A stretch of DNA of 64,000 nt from CAIWHR01 sp963823215 (GCA_963823215.1 CAWGKT010000012.1:124001-188000); one strand, 5' to 3'. Shown: positions 27,306-36,167, numbered from the stretch's first letter. Notes: generated by a model from the letters alone, not told the origin. A program made the numbers and translations.

Positions 27306-27980
27306 TCAGGTCGACAGGCACGCGGCGAGCGCGTGCGGATCGAGGGTCGTGAAATCCTGCGCCCGCGCGAGGACGTGCGCGGGCGCGCCGAGCTCGTCGG
27401 CAGGTACGGTCGAGGCGATTGCAACGGCACGCATCCCGGCGCGGCGCGCCGCTTCAATGCCCAACGGCGCGTCCTCGAATACCAGGCACTCGCCCGGGTC
27501 GGCGCCGATGCGGACCGCGGCGAGCAGGAAGAGGTCGGGTTCGGGTTTGCCGCGGGCGACGTCGTGCGCGCCGACTGTCGCGTCGAAGAAATCGCGCATC
27601 GCCAGTCCGCCGAGCGCGAAGGCGATGTTGTCGGGGTCGCCGGCCGTCGCGCAGGCAAGTCGCGTCCCTGCCGCCTTCGCGGCGCGCGCGAACGCCTTGA
27701 AGCCGGCGATCTCGCGAAACTCCGGCGCGAAGAGCTCGCGGTAGATCGACTCCTTCTCGCGCACGAACGCCTGGACGTCGGCGTCGGACAGCGGTCCGAA
27801 GAGCTCGCGCATCACCTCGACACCGGTGCGCCCTGCCGTGCGCCGGAAAAAATCCTCGCCGACGGTCGGCACGCCGCGGCGCGCCAGGAACACGTCCCAT
27901 GAGCGCTCGTGGAAAGGCATCGAGTCGATGATCGTCCCGTCGATGTCGAAGATGAAGGCGGCCACCCGGTGCCCGGTCAT
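27306..27980 (-). CDS. HAD-superfamily phosphatase (beta-phosphoglucomutase-like)
   Basis: 224 residues. Motif I is FDIDGTIIDS with both catalytic aspartates, motif II lies in ACATAGDP, motif III Lys in RGKPEPDLFL and motif IV is FEDAPLGIEAA. An alpha-helical cap sits after motif I, as in subfamily IA (PGMB-like). It probably dephosphorylates a small sugar phosphate; the substrate cannot be read from sequence. The start overlaps the prfB stop by four bases (ATGA), and lysS follows after 23 bp. Confidence 0.88.
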   Translation of the reverse strand: MTGHRVAAFIFDIDGTIIDSMPFHERSWDVFLARRGVPTVGEDFFRRTAGRTGVEVMRELFGPLSDADVQAFVREKESIYRELFAPEFREIAGFKAFARAAKAAGTRLACATAGDPDNIAFALGGLAMRDFFDATVGAHDVARGKPEPDLFLLAAVRIGADPGECLVFEDAPLGIEAARRAGMRAVAIASTVPADELGAPAHVLARAQDFTTLDPHALAACLST

Positions 27981-29081
27981 ACGCCCTGCTTGAGGCTCGC
28001 CGCGATGAAGTCGTCGAGGTCGCCGTCGAGAATCGCCTGCGTGTTGCCGACCTCGTAGTTCGTGCGCAGGTCCTTGATCCGCGACTGGTCGAGCACGTAC
28101 GAGCGGATCTGGTGGCCCCAGCCGATGTCGGTCTTCGAGTCCTCGAGCTTCTGCTGCTCTTCCTGCCGCTTCCGGATTTCCAGCTCGTAGAGCTTCGACT
28201 TCAGCATCGCCATCGCCTCGGCGCGGTTGCGGTGCTGCGAGCGGTCGTTCTGGCACTGAACGACGATGTTGGTCGGCAGGTGCGTGATCCGCACCGCGGA
28301 GTCAGTCTTGTTGATGTGCTGCCCACCGGCGCCGGACGCGCGAAACGTGTCGACGCGCAGGTCCGCCGGATTGATGTCGACCACGATCGAGTCGTCCACT
28401 TCCGGGTAGACGAAGACGCTCGCGAAGGACGTATGCCGGCGCGCGTTCGAATCGAACGGACTCTTGCGCACGAGGCGGTGGACGCCCACCTCGGTGCGCA
28501 GATAGCCGTAGGCATAGTCGCCGCTCACCTTGATCGACGCGCTCTTGATCCCGGCGACGTCGCCCGCGGACTCCTCGAGCACCTCGGTCCGGTACCCCTT
28601 CCGGTCGCAGTAGCGCAGATACATGCGCTCGAGCATCGCCGCCCAGTCCTGCGCCTCGGTTCCGCCCGATCCGGCCTGGATGTCGATGAAGCACGATGCG
28701 GGATCCAGCGGATGGCTGAACATCCGGCGGAATTCCATGTCGGCGACCGTCTTCTCGATCGCCGTCACATCCCGCGCGACCGCTTCGAGCGTGGCGTCGT
28801 CGTTCTCTGCACGCGCGAGGACAAACAGCTCCGCGCCGTCCTTGAGATCGGCGTCCAGCCCCGTCAGCACGTGGACGACGCCTTCCAGCGCCTTCTTCTC
28901 GCGACCGAGCTCCTGCGCGCGTTTCGGATCGTCCCAGATCCTCGGATCTTCGAGCTCCCTGCCGACTTCGACGAGCCGCACCGCCTTCACATCGAAGTCA
29001 AAGATACCTCCGCAGGTCGGCGGCGCGCGCGCGCAGACCCTCGAGGGAGGCGGCGATCTGGTTCTGCTGTTCGGCTTCCAT
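27977..29081 (-). CDS. prfB: Peptide chain release factor 2 with programmed +1 frameshift
   Basis: Translation begins at 29081 and reads 27 codons to TGA at 29000-28998; a +1 shift then continues the protein to about 367 residues. The long frame carries the SPF anticodon-like tripeptide in KSPFDS, which reads UGA and UAA, and the GGQ motif in GAGGQHINK, which triggers peptide release on the ribosome. The start codon and the first 27 codons are in a different frame from the rest, so a simple frame search misses the true N-terminus. Confidence 0.95.
28994..29010 (-). promoter_or_regulatory. prfB recoding site (autoregulatory +1 frameshift)
   Basis: On the coding strand the site reads GGAGGTATCTTTGACTT. 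GGAGG is the internal Shine-Dalgarno-like stimulator, CTT the slippery codon and TGA the in-frame stop followed by C. When RF2 is scarce, termination at UGA is slow and the ribosome slips forward, so more RF2 is made. This is the classical arrangement and explains the apparent frame break. Confidence 0.95.
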
Positions 29082-29281
29082 GGCGATGCAATCCTTCTGC
29101 GCAAACGAAAATTATAGCCGATCCGCTTGCCTCGCCCGTGCAGGACAGCCGGGCCGCGCCGCGCGGACCGGTCCGGCGCCCTATGGACCAGCGACGCTTT
29201 GACCTATCATGGCGGCGTCCCCCCGATACCGGCGTCCCGGCCGCACGCGTGGCGCCGCCCGCGCGGACGCGGACGAACTCC

Positions 29282-30127
29282 ATGCACACACCCGCAGGTT
29301 TCACGTCGAGCCATGCCCTGCCCGCCACCCTGCCGGCAGATACGCTCGCGTTTGCCTTTCGCGACGCCAGGATGCTCGTCGGCGGCACCGACGAAGCGCC
29401 GCTCGTCCCGCCAGTCTCTCAGCTGGAGCGACTGGGGATCCGCGGCGACCGGCATTACCTCGGCGAACTCGGCAGCACCGGCTGCGTCGCGATTCACCTG
29501 CCGGCGGATGCTCCGGAGCCCGACGGCTGGCGGTACTCCGGCCTGCGCGCGCTGTTCTTCCGTATCCCGGAGCCGGTACTCGCGATCGCCGCACGAGCCT
29601 TCCAGGTGGTCGAATGGGACCGCACGCACCGCTATTGCGGACGCTGCGGAACGCCGACGAAGGACAAGCCCGGAGAACGCGCCAAGGAATGCCCGGCGTG
29701 CGGCTATACCGCCTACCCGCGCGTCACGCCGGCCATGATGGTGCTGGTGACGCGCGGGCGCGAACTCCTGCTGGCCCGCGCGCCGCGCTTTCCGCCCGGC
29801 ATGTACAGCGCGCTCGCCGGCTTCGTCGAGCCCGGCGAGACGATCGAGGACTGCATCCACCGCGAAGTGCGCGAAGAAGTGGGGATCGAGGTCGGCGCGA
29901 TCCGGTACTTCGCGAGCCAGTCGTGGGCGTTTCCACATTCGCTGATGATCGCGTACACCGCCGAGTACGCGGGCGGCGAGCTCACGCCCGACGAAACCGA
30001 AATCGCCGAGGCGCGCTGGTTCGCGTGGGACGCGGTGCCGGACTTGCCACCTTCCATCTCGATCTCGCGCCGACTGATCGAGGCGACCGTCGCGCGGCTG
30101 GCAGGTGACGAGGCGCGTGCCTGCTAG
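29282..30127 (+). CDS. nudC: NADH pyrophosphatase NudC / NAD-cap hydrolase
   Basis: 281 residues. The N-terminal domain is followed by a zinc ribbon (CGRCG ... CPACG) near residues 120-140 and then the Nudix box, GFVEPGETIEDC through REVREEVGIE. The SQSWAFPHSLM motif after it is diagnostic for NudC. The enzyme splits NAD(H) to NMN(H) and AMP and removes NAD caps from RNA. It is divergent from prfB, with a 200-bp gap. Confidence 0.93.
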   Translation: MHTPAGFTSSHALPATLPADTLAFAFRDARMLVGGTDEAPLVPPVSQLERLGIRGDRHYLGELGSTGCVAIHLPADAPEPDGWRYSGLRALFFRIPEPVLAIAARAFQVVEWDRTHRYCGRCGTPTKDKPGERAKECPACGYTAYPRVTPAMMVLVTRGRELLLARAPRFPPGMYSALAGFVEPGETIEDCIHREVREEVGIEVGAIRYFASQSWAFPHSLMIAYTAEYAGGELTPDETEIAEARWFAWDAVPDLPPSISISRRLIEATVARLAGDEARAC

Positions 30128-30140
30128 AATTGCGCGAATG

Positions 30141-30264
30141 GGGGACAGGCCTCGTTCATCGTTGCGGCCAGCGGCAATCGTTGCCGATGCCTGATGAACG
30201 TGGTCTGTCCCCGATTCACCCCATCCGCTTCCGGTGTCCGATAACGGTGGTCTGTCCCCGGTTC
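30141..30264. repeat. REP-like element with GGGGACAG arms
   Basis: An imperfect palindrome: arms 30141-30160 and 30193-30212 match at 18 of 20 positions and end in GGGGACAG / CTGTCCCC. A smaller perfect hairpin, CGGCAA-TCG-TTGCCG, sits inside. A third copy of the arm, GTGGTCTGTCCCCG, follows in direct orientation at 30247-30260. The GGGACAGACCAC core resembles REP units mobilised by REP-associated tyrosine transposases; no transposase is present here. It fills the gap between nudC and the TPR gene and could act as a 3'-end hairpin. Confidence 0.55.
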
Positions 30265-30270
30265 CAGTTC

Positions 30271-30906
30271 ATGCTCCGCACGATTCGCGCCGTGATTCTT
30301 GCCCTCCTGCTGCCCGGGTTGCCCGCGTTCGCGCAGGACGACCGCGAGTTCACGGAGGAGGCGCGCAGGAAGTACGCCGCCGAGCTGCGGGAAGCCGCGG
30401 CATTCATCAAGGATCGGCAGTTCGCGAGCGCGCAGGAAAAGCTCGACGCGCTGATCGCGACGCGGCCGCGCGAGCCGCGGGCGCGGTTCCTCAAGGGCGT
30501 CGTCGACACCGAGCAAGGCCGGACTGACGCCGCGATGGCCGTGTACCGCGCGCTGATCGAGGACTATCCGGAATTGCCGGAGCCCTACAACAATCTGGCC
30601 GTCCTGCTGGCCCAGCGCGGCGAATACGAGAGCGCGCGCCTGGCGCTGGAGACCGCGCTGCGCACGGCCCCGGAATGGGCGGTGGCGCACGAGAACCTGG
30701 GCGATCTGTATGCCCGCCTCGCCGCCGCGCAGTACGCGCAGGCGGCGAAGTTCGACCGCAGCAACAGGTCGGCTCCGGCCAAGCTCGCGCTCGCGCGCGA
30801 CCTGCTCGCGCAGGCTGCCCCGCCCACGCCGAAGTCGCCCGTAGTTTCGCCATCGATCCGATCCAACCACCAAGGAGCACTCCGATGTTGCGCCGCCCAT
30901 TCCTGA
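30271..30906 (+). CDS. Periplasmic TPR-repeat protein
   Basis: 211 residues. A signal peptide (MLRTIRAVILALLLPGLPAFAQ) is followed by three or four tetratricopeptide repeats: LREAAAFIKDRQFASAQEKLDAL, ARFLKGVVDTEQGRTDAAM, YNNLAVLLAQRGEYESARL and AHENLGDLYARLAAAQYA. It probably scaffolds other proteins; no catalytic motif is seen. I placed the start at the ATG at 30271 just before the signal peptide; the open frame begins 47 codons earlier inside the REP-like element. Its 3' end overlaps the next gene by 22 bp. Confidence 0.78.
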   Translation: MLRTIRAVILALLLPGLPAFAQDDREFTEEARRKYAAELREAAAFIKDRQFASAQEKLDALIATRPREPRARFLKGVVDTEQGRTDAAMAVYRALIEDYPELPEPYNNLAVLLAQRGEYESARLALETALRTAPEWAVAHENLGDLYARLAAAQYAQAAKFDRSNRSAPAKLALARDLLAQAAPPTPKSPVVSPSIRSNHQGALRCCAAHS

Positions 30907-31478
30907 TCGCCACCGCCGTTCTTGCCGCCGTGTTCGCGACTTCCGCGCTCGCCGCCAATCCGCAGGTCGAGTTCGACACTACGGCGGGCAAGATCCGCGT
31001 CGAGCTCTTCCCCGATGCCGCGCCGAAGACGGTCGCGAACTTCCTCGACTACGTGAAGGCGAAGCACTACGACGGCACGCAGTTCCACCGCGTGATCTCC
31101 GGCTTCATGATCCAGGGCGGCGGGTTCACGCCCGATTTCAAGCAGAAGCCGACGAAACCACCGGTCGCGATCGAATCCGAAGCTGCGAGCAAGGCCGGCC
31201 TCTTGAACGTGCCCGGCACGCTGGCCATGGCGCGCACCGGCGATCCCAATTCCGCCACCGCGCAGTTCTTCATCAATGTCGCCGACAACAAGTTCCTGAA
31301 CTTCCGCTCGGCGGATGCCCAGGGTTACGGCTACACGGTGTTCGGCAAGGTCATCGACGGGATGGACGTGGTCGACAAGATCGCGAAGGCCCCGACCGGC
31401 TCCGGCGGCCCGTTCCCGAAGGACGTTCCGGTCGAGAAAGTCATCATCAACAAGGCGGTCGTCGTCGACGCGAAATAG
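30885..31478 (+). CDS. ppiA: Periplasmic cyclophilin-type peptidyl-prolyl isomerase
   Basis: 197 residues with a cleavable signal peptide ending near TSALAA. The cyclophilin core follows: FHRVISGFMIQGGGF, with the catalytic Arg in FHRV, then TLAMARTGDPNSATAQFFIN and GYTVFGKVIDGMDVVD. It assists proline isomerisation in exported proteins. A good ribosome site (AAGGAG) precedes the ATG. It lies 5 bp upstream of a cytosolic paralogue, a tandem pair common in betaproteobacteria. Confidence 0.93.
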   Translation: MLRRPFLIATAVLAAVFATSALAANPQVEFDTTAGKIRVELFPDAAPKTVANFLDYVKAKHYDGTQFHRVISGFMIQGGGFTPDFKQKPTKPPVAIESEAASKAGLLNVPGTLAMARTGDPNSATAQFFINVADNKFLNFRSADAQGYGYTVFGKVIDGMDVVDKIAKAPTGSGGPFPKDVPVEKVIINKAVVVDAK

Positions 31479-31483
31479 GGACC

Positions 31484-31984
31484 ATGGCCATGATCATCCT
31501 CCACACCAATCACGGCGACATCACGATCGAACTCGATGCCGAGAACGCGCCCGCGACCGTCGCCAATTTCCTGCAGTACGTCCGTGACGGTCACTACGAC
31601 AACACGGTCTTCCACCGCGTCATCGACGGCTTCATGATCCAGGGCGGCGGCATGGCGCCCGGAATGAAAGAAAAGAAGATGCGCGCGCCGGTCGCCAACG
31701 AAGCCGGCAACGGCCTCAAGAACAAGCGCTACACGGTGGCGATGGCCCGCACGTCCGATCCGCATTCGGCGACCGCGCAGTTCTTCATCAACGTCGCCGA
31801 CAACGACTTCCTCGACCACAAGGGACCGAGCCCGCAGGGCTGGGGCTATTGCGTCTTCGGCAAGGTCACGGCCGGGCAGGACGTCGTCGACCGGATCAAG
31901 GGCGTGCCGACGGCCAGCAGCGGGTTTCACCAGGACGTGCCGAAGGAGGACGTCGTCCTGCAGCGCGCCGAGGAAGTCGCATAA
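31484..31984 (+). CDS. ppiB: Cytosolic cyclophilin-type peptidyl-prolyl isomerase
   Basis: 166 residues, no signal peptide. Core motifs are FHRVIDGFMIQGGGM, VAMARTSDPHSATAQFFIN and GYCVFGKVTAGQDVVD. It is closely similar to the periplasmic copy just upstream, so the pair arose by duplication plus gain or loss of a signal peptide. Its TAA stop overlaps the apparent lpxH start as ATAA, where an ATGA overlap would be expected. Confidence 0.93.
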   Translation: MAMIILHTNHGDITIELDAENAPATVANFLQYVRDGHYDNTVFHRVIDGFMIQGGGMAPGMKEKKMRAPVANEAGNGLKNKRYTVAMARTSDPHSATAQFFINVADNDFLDHKGPSPQGWGYCVFGKVTAGQDVVDRIKGVPTASSGFHQDVPKEDVVLQRAEEVA

Positions 31985-32704
31985 AGCCCACGCTGTTCCT
32001 CTCGGACCTGCACCTGTCGCCCGAACGGCCGGCGCTGGTCGACGCGTTCGCTGCGTTCTGCGCCGGCCCGGCCCGGGCGGCCGCCGGCGTCTACGTCCTG
32101 GGTGACCTGTTCGACACCTGGATCGGCGACGACCAGTTGCGCGAGCCGCTCGCCGCACGCGTCGCGTTCGGTTTGCGCGGCATCGCCGACACCGGCGTGC
32201 CGGTCGGCATGATCAATCGGCAATCGCGATTTTCTTCTGGGCGAGCGGTTCAGCGCAGCGGCCGGCGCCACGCTGTTGCCGGAACAGACCGTGATCGGCC
32301 TCGCCGGAACGCCGACGCTGCTGATGCACGGCGACGAGCTCTGCACCAGCGATGTCGGCTACCAGAAATACCGGGCCTTCATGCGGACCACCAAATACCA
32401 GCGCCGCTTTCTCGCGCTGCCGTACGCGCTGCGCCGCGGCGTCGCGATCTTCCTGCGGGGCAGGAGCCGCACGGCAACCGCCGCCAAGCCCGAGGCGATC
32501 CTCGACGTCGAGCAAGGCGCCGTCGAGGCGGCGTTCCGTGCCGCGAACGTCACGCGCATCATCCACGGCCACACGCATCGTCCGGCTCGCCATCGCCTGA
32601 TCGTCGACGGACGCGAACGCGAACGCTGGGTGCTCGCCGACTGGTACGACCGCGGCAGCTACCTCGAATTCGACGCGGAAGGCGGCCGGACCCGCGAGCT
32701 GTAG
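31981..32704 (+). CDS. lpxH: UDP-2,3-diacylglucosamine diphosphatase (one frame break, odd start)
   Basis: About 240 residues after repair. Calcineurin-like metal motifs appear in order: DLHLSP, GDLFDTWIG, GNRDFLLGERF (spanning the break), and HGHTHRP near the end. LpxH removes UMP from UDP-2,3-diacylglucosamine in lipid A synthesis at the inner membrane face. An extra base near 32217 splits the gene just before GNRD. The homologous N-terminus, KPTLFLSDLHLS, begins directly after an ATA codon at 31981; no ATG, GTG or TTG is available in frame nearby. Confidence 0.85.
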
Positions 32705-32725
32705 TCGACGCCGTGGCGCTCGCCG

Positions 32726-33967
32726 CTAACCCAGCGCCTGCGCAAAATCGCCGAGGAGGTCGTCGCGGTCCTCGATGCCGACCGACACGCGGATCAATGC
32801 ATCGGCAATGCCCATCGCCGCGCGGCGTTCCGGGCCCATCTCCCAGAAGATGGTGTGCGCGACCGGCAGCGCGAGCGTCCGGTTATCGCCCAGATTCGAC
32901 GAAGAGACGACGATGTCGAGGCAGTTCAGGAATTCGAAGCAGTCGGTGCCGACGGCGAGCTCGAACGAGAACAGTCCGCCGAAGCCGCGGAACAGCGCCT
33001 TCGCCAGCGCATGCTGCGGGTGTGACGGCAGCCCCGGGTAGTGGACGGCGCGCACTTTCGGATGTGGCGCGAGGTACGCGGCGAGCGCCTGCGCGTTCGC
33101 GCAGGTGCGCTCCATCCGCAGCGCGAGCGTCTCGGCGCCGACGGCGATGTGGTGCGCGTCGCCCGCGGCGAGTGTTCCGCCCCAATCGCGCAAGCCCTTC
33201 TTGCGCAACTGCTGGATGCCCCAGAGCTCCGGCGGCTGCGACTTGTAGTTCTCCGCGATGTTCGGATACCGCGTCCAGTCGAAGAGGCCGGTGTCCGTGA
33301 TGCTGCCGGCGAGCGCGTTGCCATGGCCCCCGATGTACTTGGTCAGCGCATTGACGACGAGGTCCGCACCCACCGCCTTCGGCCGGAACAGCGCCGGCGA
33401 GGTCATCGTGTTGTCGACGACGTAGAGGATCCCGCGCTCCTGCGCGAGCGCGCCGATCCGCGCCAGATCCGCGACCTGCGTGCGCGGGTTGGCAATCGTC
33501 TCGACGAAAATGAGCCGCGTCGCCGGCGTCAGCGCGCGCTCGACGTTGGCGACGTCGGTCGCGTCGACGTAGGAGACCTGCGTCCCGTGCGCCGCGAGCG
33601 TGCCGAACTGGCTCACCGTGTTGCCGAACAGGAACTGGCTCGACACGACATGGTCGCCTTCGCGCAGGAGGGCCAGCATCATCGCGCCGATGGCCGCCAT
33701 GCCGGTGGCGAAGCAGACGGTCGCCACACCACCCTCCATCTGCGTGACCTTCGCCTCGAGCGCGGCGGTGGTCGGGTTGCCCTGCCGACCGTAGGCATAG
33801 CCCTGCGCGCGGCCCTGGAACACCGCGGCGAGGTCGCGCGCGTCGCGATAGCCGTAGGCGACCGACAGGTGCAGCGGCTTGTGCAGCGCGCCGTGCTCGA
33901 TGCCGGCGGCGCGGTCTGAGTGGAGGATCGCGGTCGTGAATCCCCGCGGCGGCTTGTTCGTGCTCAT
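32726..33967 (-). CDS. Cys/Met-metabolism PLP enzyme, probable homoserine sulfhydrylase
   Basis: 413 residues of the cystathionine gamma-synthase/O-acyl-homoserine sulfhydrylase family. Seen: YGRQGNPTTAALEAKV, the PLP-binding region EGGVATVCFATGMAAI, the internal aldimine Asp in VVDNTMTSP, and the Schiff-base Lys in NALTKYIGGHGN. The leader is a SAM-II riboswitch with a terminator, which ties it to methionine synthesis; a MetZ- or MetB-like step is most likely. Sequence alone does not separate these. It is convergent with lpxH across 21 bp. Confidence 0.85.
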   Translation of the reverse strand: MSTNKPPRGFTTAILHSDRAAGIEHGALHKPLHLSVAYGYRDARDLAAVFQGRAQGYAYGRQGNPTTAALEAKVTQMEGGVATVCFATGMAAIGAMMLALLREGDHVVSSQFLFGNTVSQFGTLAAHGTQVSYVDATDVANVERALTPATRLIFVETIANPRTQVADLARIGALAQERGILYVVDNTMTSPALFRPKAVGADLVVNALTKYIGGHGNALAGSITDTGLFDWTRYPNIAENYKSQPPELWGIQQLRKKGLRDWGGTLAAGDAHHIAVGAETLALRMERTCANAQALAAYLAPHPKVRAVHYPGLPSHPQHALAKALFRGFGGLFSFELAVGTDCFEFLNCLDIVVSSSNLGDNRTLALPVAHTIFWEMGPERRAAMGIADALIRVSVGIEDRDDLLGDFAQALG

Positions 33968-33982
33968 GGGCACCTCGAAAGC

Positions 33983-34015
33983 AAAAAACCCGTTCGACGT
34001 CCGCCGAACGGGTTT
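33983..34015 (-). terminator. Riboswitch-controlled intrinsic terminator
   Basis: An 11-bp perfect stem, AAACCCGTTCG / CGAACGGGTTT (34015-34005 with 33996-33986), with an 8-base loop, runs into six T residues on the coding strand. It lies between the SAM-II aptamer and the ribosome site of the sulfhydrylase gene, 16 bases before its ATG. It would stop transcription before the gene unless an antiterminator forms. Confidence 0.88.
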
Positions 34016-34053
34016 GGCACGTGCATCCGGGGCTTCCCCGGGTAACAGCCCAA

Positions 34054-34107
34054 CCTCGCTTTAGCGGTATTTGTCACGCGCCCGCAAGCTGAAGCTCAAA
34101 TCGGCGC
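34054..34107 (-). ncRNA. SAM-II (SAM-alpha) riboswitch
   Basis: The RNA reads GCGCC-GAUUUGAGC, then GCUUGCG-GGCGC, then GUGACAAAU, then GCUAAAGCGAGG. The P1 stem is GCGCC/GGCGC. The conserved GAUUU, GCUUGC, GUGA-AAAU and GCUAAA segments that build the SAM-II pseudoknot are all present and in order. A promoter puts the transcript start at its first base and a terminator follows, so SAM binding would switch the sulfhydrylase gene off. Downstream of the aptamer about 40 bases are unassigned. Confidence 0.85.
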
Positions 34108-34114
34108 AGTGCAA

Positions 34115-34143
34115 ATTATCGCCGGCGTGCCGGCGTTCGTCAA
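34115..34143 (-). promoter_or_regulatory. Sigma-70 promoter for the SAM-II leader
   Basis: On the minus strand: TTGACG (34143-34138), 17 bp, GATAAT (34120-34115). Transcription would start about 34108, one base ahead of the riboswitch P1 stem. It sits in the 50 bp between the rep stop codon and the aptamer. Both hexamers are near consensus. Confidence 0.75.
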
Positions 34144-34160
34144 TGCCGCTTCCCCGCGGG

Positions 34161-36167
34161 CTATTTCGCTGCCAGCATCGCTTTCAGCTGCTTCAGTCGC
34201 TCGCTGCCGGCCGATTTTTCGCGAGCCGCCTCGTCCGCGGGCAGCGCCTCGCCGGACCAGCGCAGGTCGTCCTGGGCGAGCTCACCCAGGAAGCGCGACG
34301 GCTGGCATTCGACGACAGCGCCCGCGCGCCGCCGGCGGCGGCAGAACGACAGGTGCAGGCTCTTCTGCGCGCGTGTGATGCCGACATAGAACAGCCGCCG
34401 CTCTTCGTCGACGTTGCCACTCGCGACCGGCTCGCGGTGCGGCAGCAGCCCCTCCTCCAGCCCCACCAGGAACACGTGCGGAAACTCGAGCCCTTTCGCC
34501 GCGTGCAGCGTCGACAGCCGCACCGCATCCATGGCGCGCTCCTCCTGCCCCTCGAGCATCGTGATCAGCGCGATCATCTGCGTCAGCTCGAGGAGACCCT
34601 TCCGGTCGGCCTCGCCCTTGGCCGAAAGCCAGCCGACGAAGTCGCGGACGCTCTTCCAGCGCGCCTCGGCCTGCCTGCGCTCGCAGCTCGCAGCGAGGAA
34701 ATCCTCGTACCCAATCGCGGTCACTAACTCGTCGAGCAGCCGCGCCGCGGGCTCGCGCGCAGCGCGATAGCGCAGATGGTTGATCATCGAGCAGAAGGCG
34801 TCGAGAATCTCCCGTTGCCGCGCCGCAATGGCGGCGCGCGTCTCGTCGGCGAACACGGCAGCAAAGAGGCTCTCATGCCGCGCGCCGCCGATGGCGCCCA
34901 ACCTTTCCAGCGTCGTCGCGCCGACGCCGCGCTTCGGCGTGGTGACCGCGCGGATGAAAGCCGGATCGTCGTCGTCGTTGGCGATCAAGCGCAGGTAGGC
35001 GACGATGTCCTTGATCTCGGCGCGCTCGAAATACGATTGCCCGCCGGAGATCTCGTACGGCACGTTCTGCGCGCGCAGCTGCTGCTCGAACAGCTTCGCC
35101 TGATGATTGCCGCGGTAGAGGATCGCGTAATCGGCATGGCGGCCGCGGTGCTCGAAGCGATGCGCGAGCAGGCGCCGCACGACCCCTTCGGCCTCGGCCT
35201 CGTCGTCGGCCGCCGGGGAGACGCGGATCGGATCACCGTGGCCGCGCTCGCTCCAGAGCTGCTTGTCGAAGAGCTTCGGATTGCCGGCGATCAGCGCGTT
35301 CGCCGAGCGCAGGATGCGCACCGTGGAGCGGTAATTCTGCTCGAGCTTCACCACCTTCAGCGTCGGGAAGTCCTTCGGCAGCTCCGCGAGATTGTCGAGC
35401 GAGGCGCCGCGCCAGCCATAGATCGCCTGATCGTCGTCGCCGACGACGGTGAACGCCGAGCGTTCCCCCACGAGCAGCTTGATCAGCCGATACTGCGCGG
35501 GATTGGTGTCCTGGTATTCGTCGACGAGCAGGTAACCGCAACGCTCGCGCCATTGCGCGGCCGCCGCCCCGTCCGTCGCGAGCAGCCCGATCGGCAGCGC
35601 GATCAGGTCGTCGAAATCCACGGCCTGGTACGCGCGCAGCGTGTCGTCGTAGCGGTGATACGCCTGCGCGGCGGCCCTGTCGTCGTCGCTGCGGGCGGCC
35701 TTCGCCGCGGCCGCGGGGGCCACCAGCGCGTTCTTCCAGGCACTGATCCGCCACTGTGCGGCGCGCGCGCGGGCGCGGTCGGTCGTCTGCGTCAGCTCGG
35801 CGACGATGCCCTCGATGTCGCCGGGATCGAGGATCGAGAAGCCGGGCTTGAGACCCAGCGCGGCGGCGTGACCGCGAATGACCTTGAGCCCGAGCGCATG
35901 GAACGTGCAGATCGTGACGGCGGCGGCGAGGTCGCCGTTGCCCTGCCGCCCCAGCAGCTCGCCGGCCCGATCGCGCATTTCGCGCGCGGCCCGGTTCGTG
36001 AACGTGATCGCGACGATCCGCTTCGGGTCGTGGCCGTGCTCGACGAGATGCCCGATTTTCGCGGCAATGACGCGCGTCTTCCCGCTGCCGGCACCCGCCA
36101 GCACGAGCAGCGGGCCGTCGAGATATCGCACCGCCTCGCGCTGCGCGGGATTGAGCGGTAACGACAT
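34161..36167 (-). CDS. rep: Rep/UvrD-family ATP-dependent DNA helicase
   Basis: 668 residues, superfamily 1A. Motif I is AGAGSGKTRVIAAKI, Ia AITFTNRAAREM, II DEYQDTNPAQY, III GDDDQAIYGWRGA, IV EQNYRSTVRIL, V LSTLHAAKGLEF and VI VGITRAQKSLHLSF. Length and the early part favour Rep over UvrD. Rep moves along single-stranded DNA and helps restart replication. I started at MSLPLNPAQREAV (36167), which is the family start; the upstream frame is open but contains a palindrome and promoter-like sequence. Confidence 0.9.
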   Translation of the reverse strand: MSLPLNPAQREAVRYLDGPLLVLAGAGSGKTRVIAAKIGHLVEHGHDPKRIVAITFTNRAAREMRDRAGELLGRQGNGDLAAAVTICTFHALGLKVIRGHAAALGLKPGFSILDPGDIEGIVAELTQTTDRARARAAQWRISAWKNALVAPAAAAKAARSDDDRAAAQAYHRYDDTLRAYQAVDFDDLIALPIGLLATDGAAAAQWRERCGYLLVDEYQDTNPAQYRLIKLLVGERSAFTVVGDDDQAIYGWRGASLDNLAELPKDFPTLKVVKLEQNYRSTVRILRSANALIAGNPKLFDKQLWSERGHGDPIRVSPAADDEAEAEGVVRRLLAHRFEHRGRHADYAILYRGNHQAKLFEQQLRAQNVPYEISGGQSYFERAEIKDIVAYLRLIANDDDDPAFIRAVTTPKRGVGATTLERLGAIGGARHESLFAAVFADETRAAIAARQREILDAFCSMINHLRYRAAREPAARLLDELVTAIGYEDFLAASCERRQAEARWKSVRDFVGWLSAKGEADRKGLLELTQMIALITMLEGQEERAMDAVRLSTLHAAKGLEFPHVFLVGLEEGLLPHREPVASGNVDEERRLFYVGITRAQKSLHLSFCRRRRRAGAVVECQPSRFLGELAQDDLRWSGEALPADEAAREKSAGSERLKQLKAMLAAK

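Noticed and set aside
28112..29281. Long + strand open frame running from opposite prfB into nudC
   Set aside because: Only the part from 29282 matches NudC; the rest is antisense to prfB.
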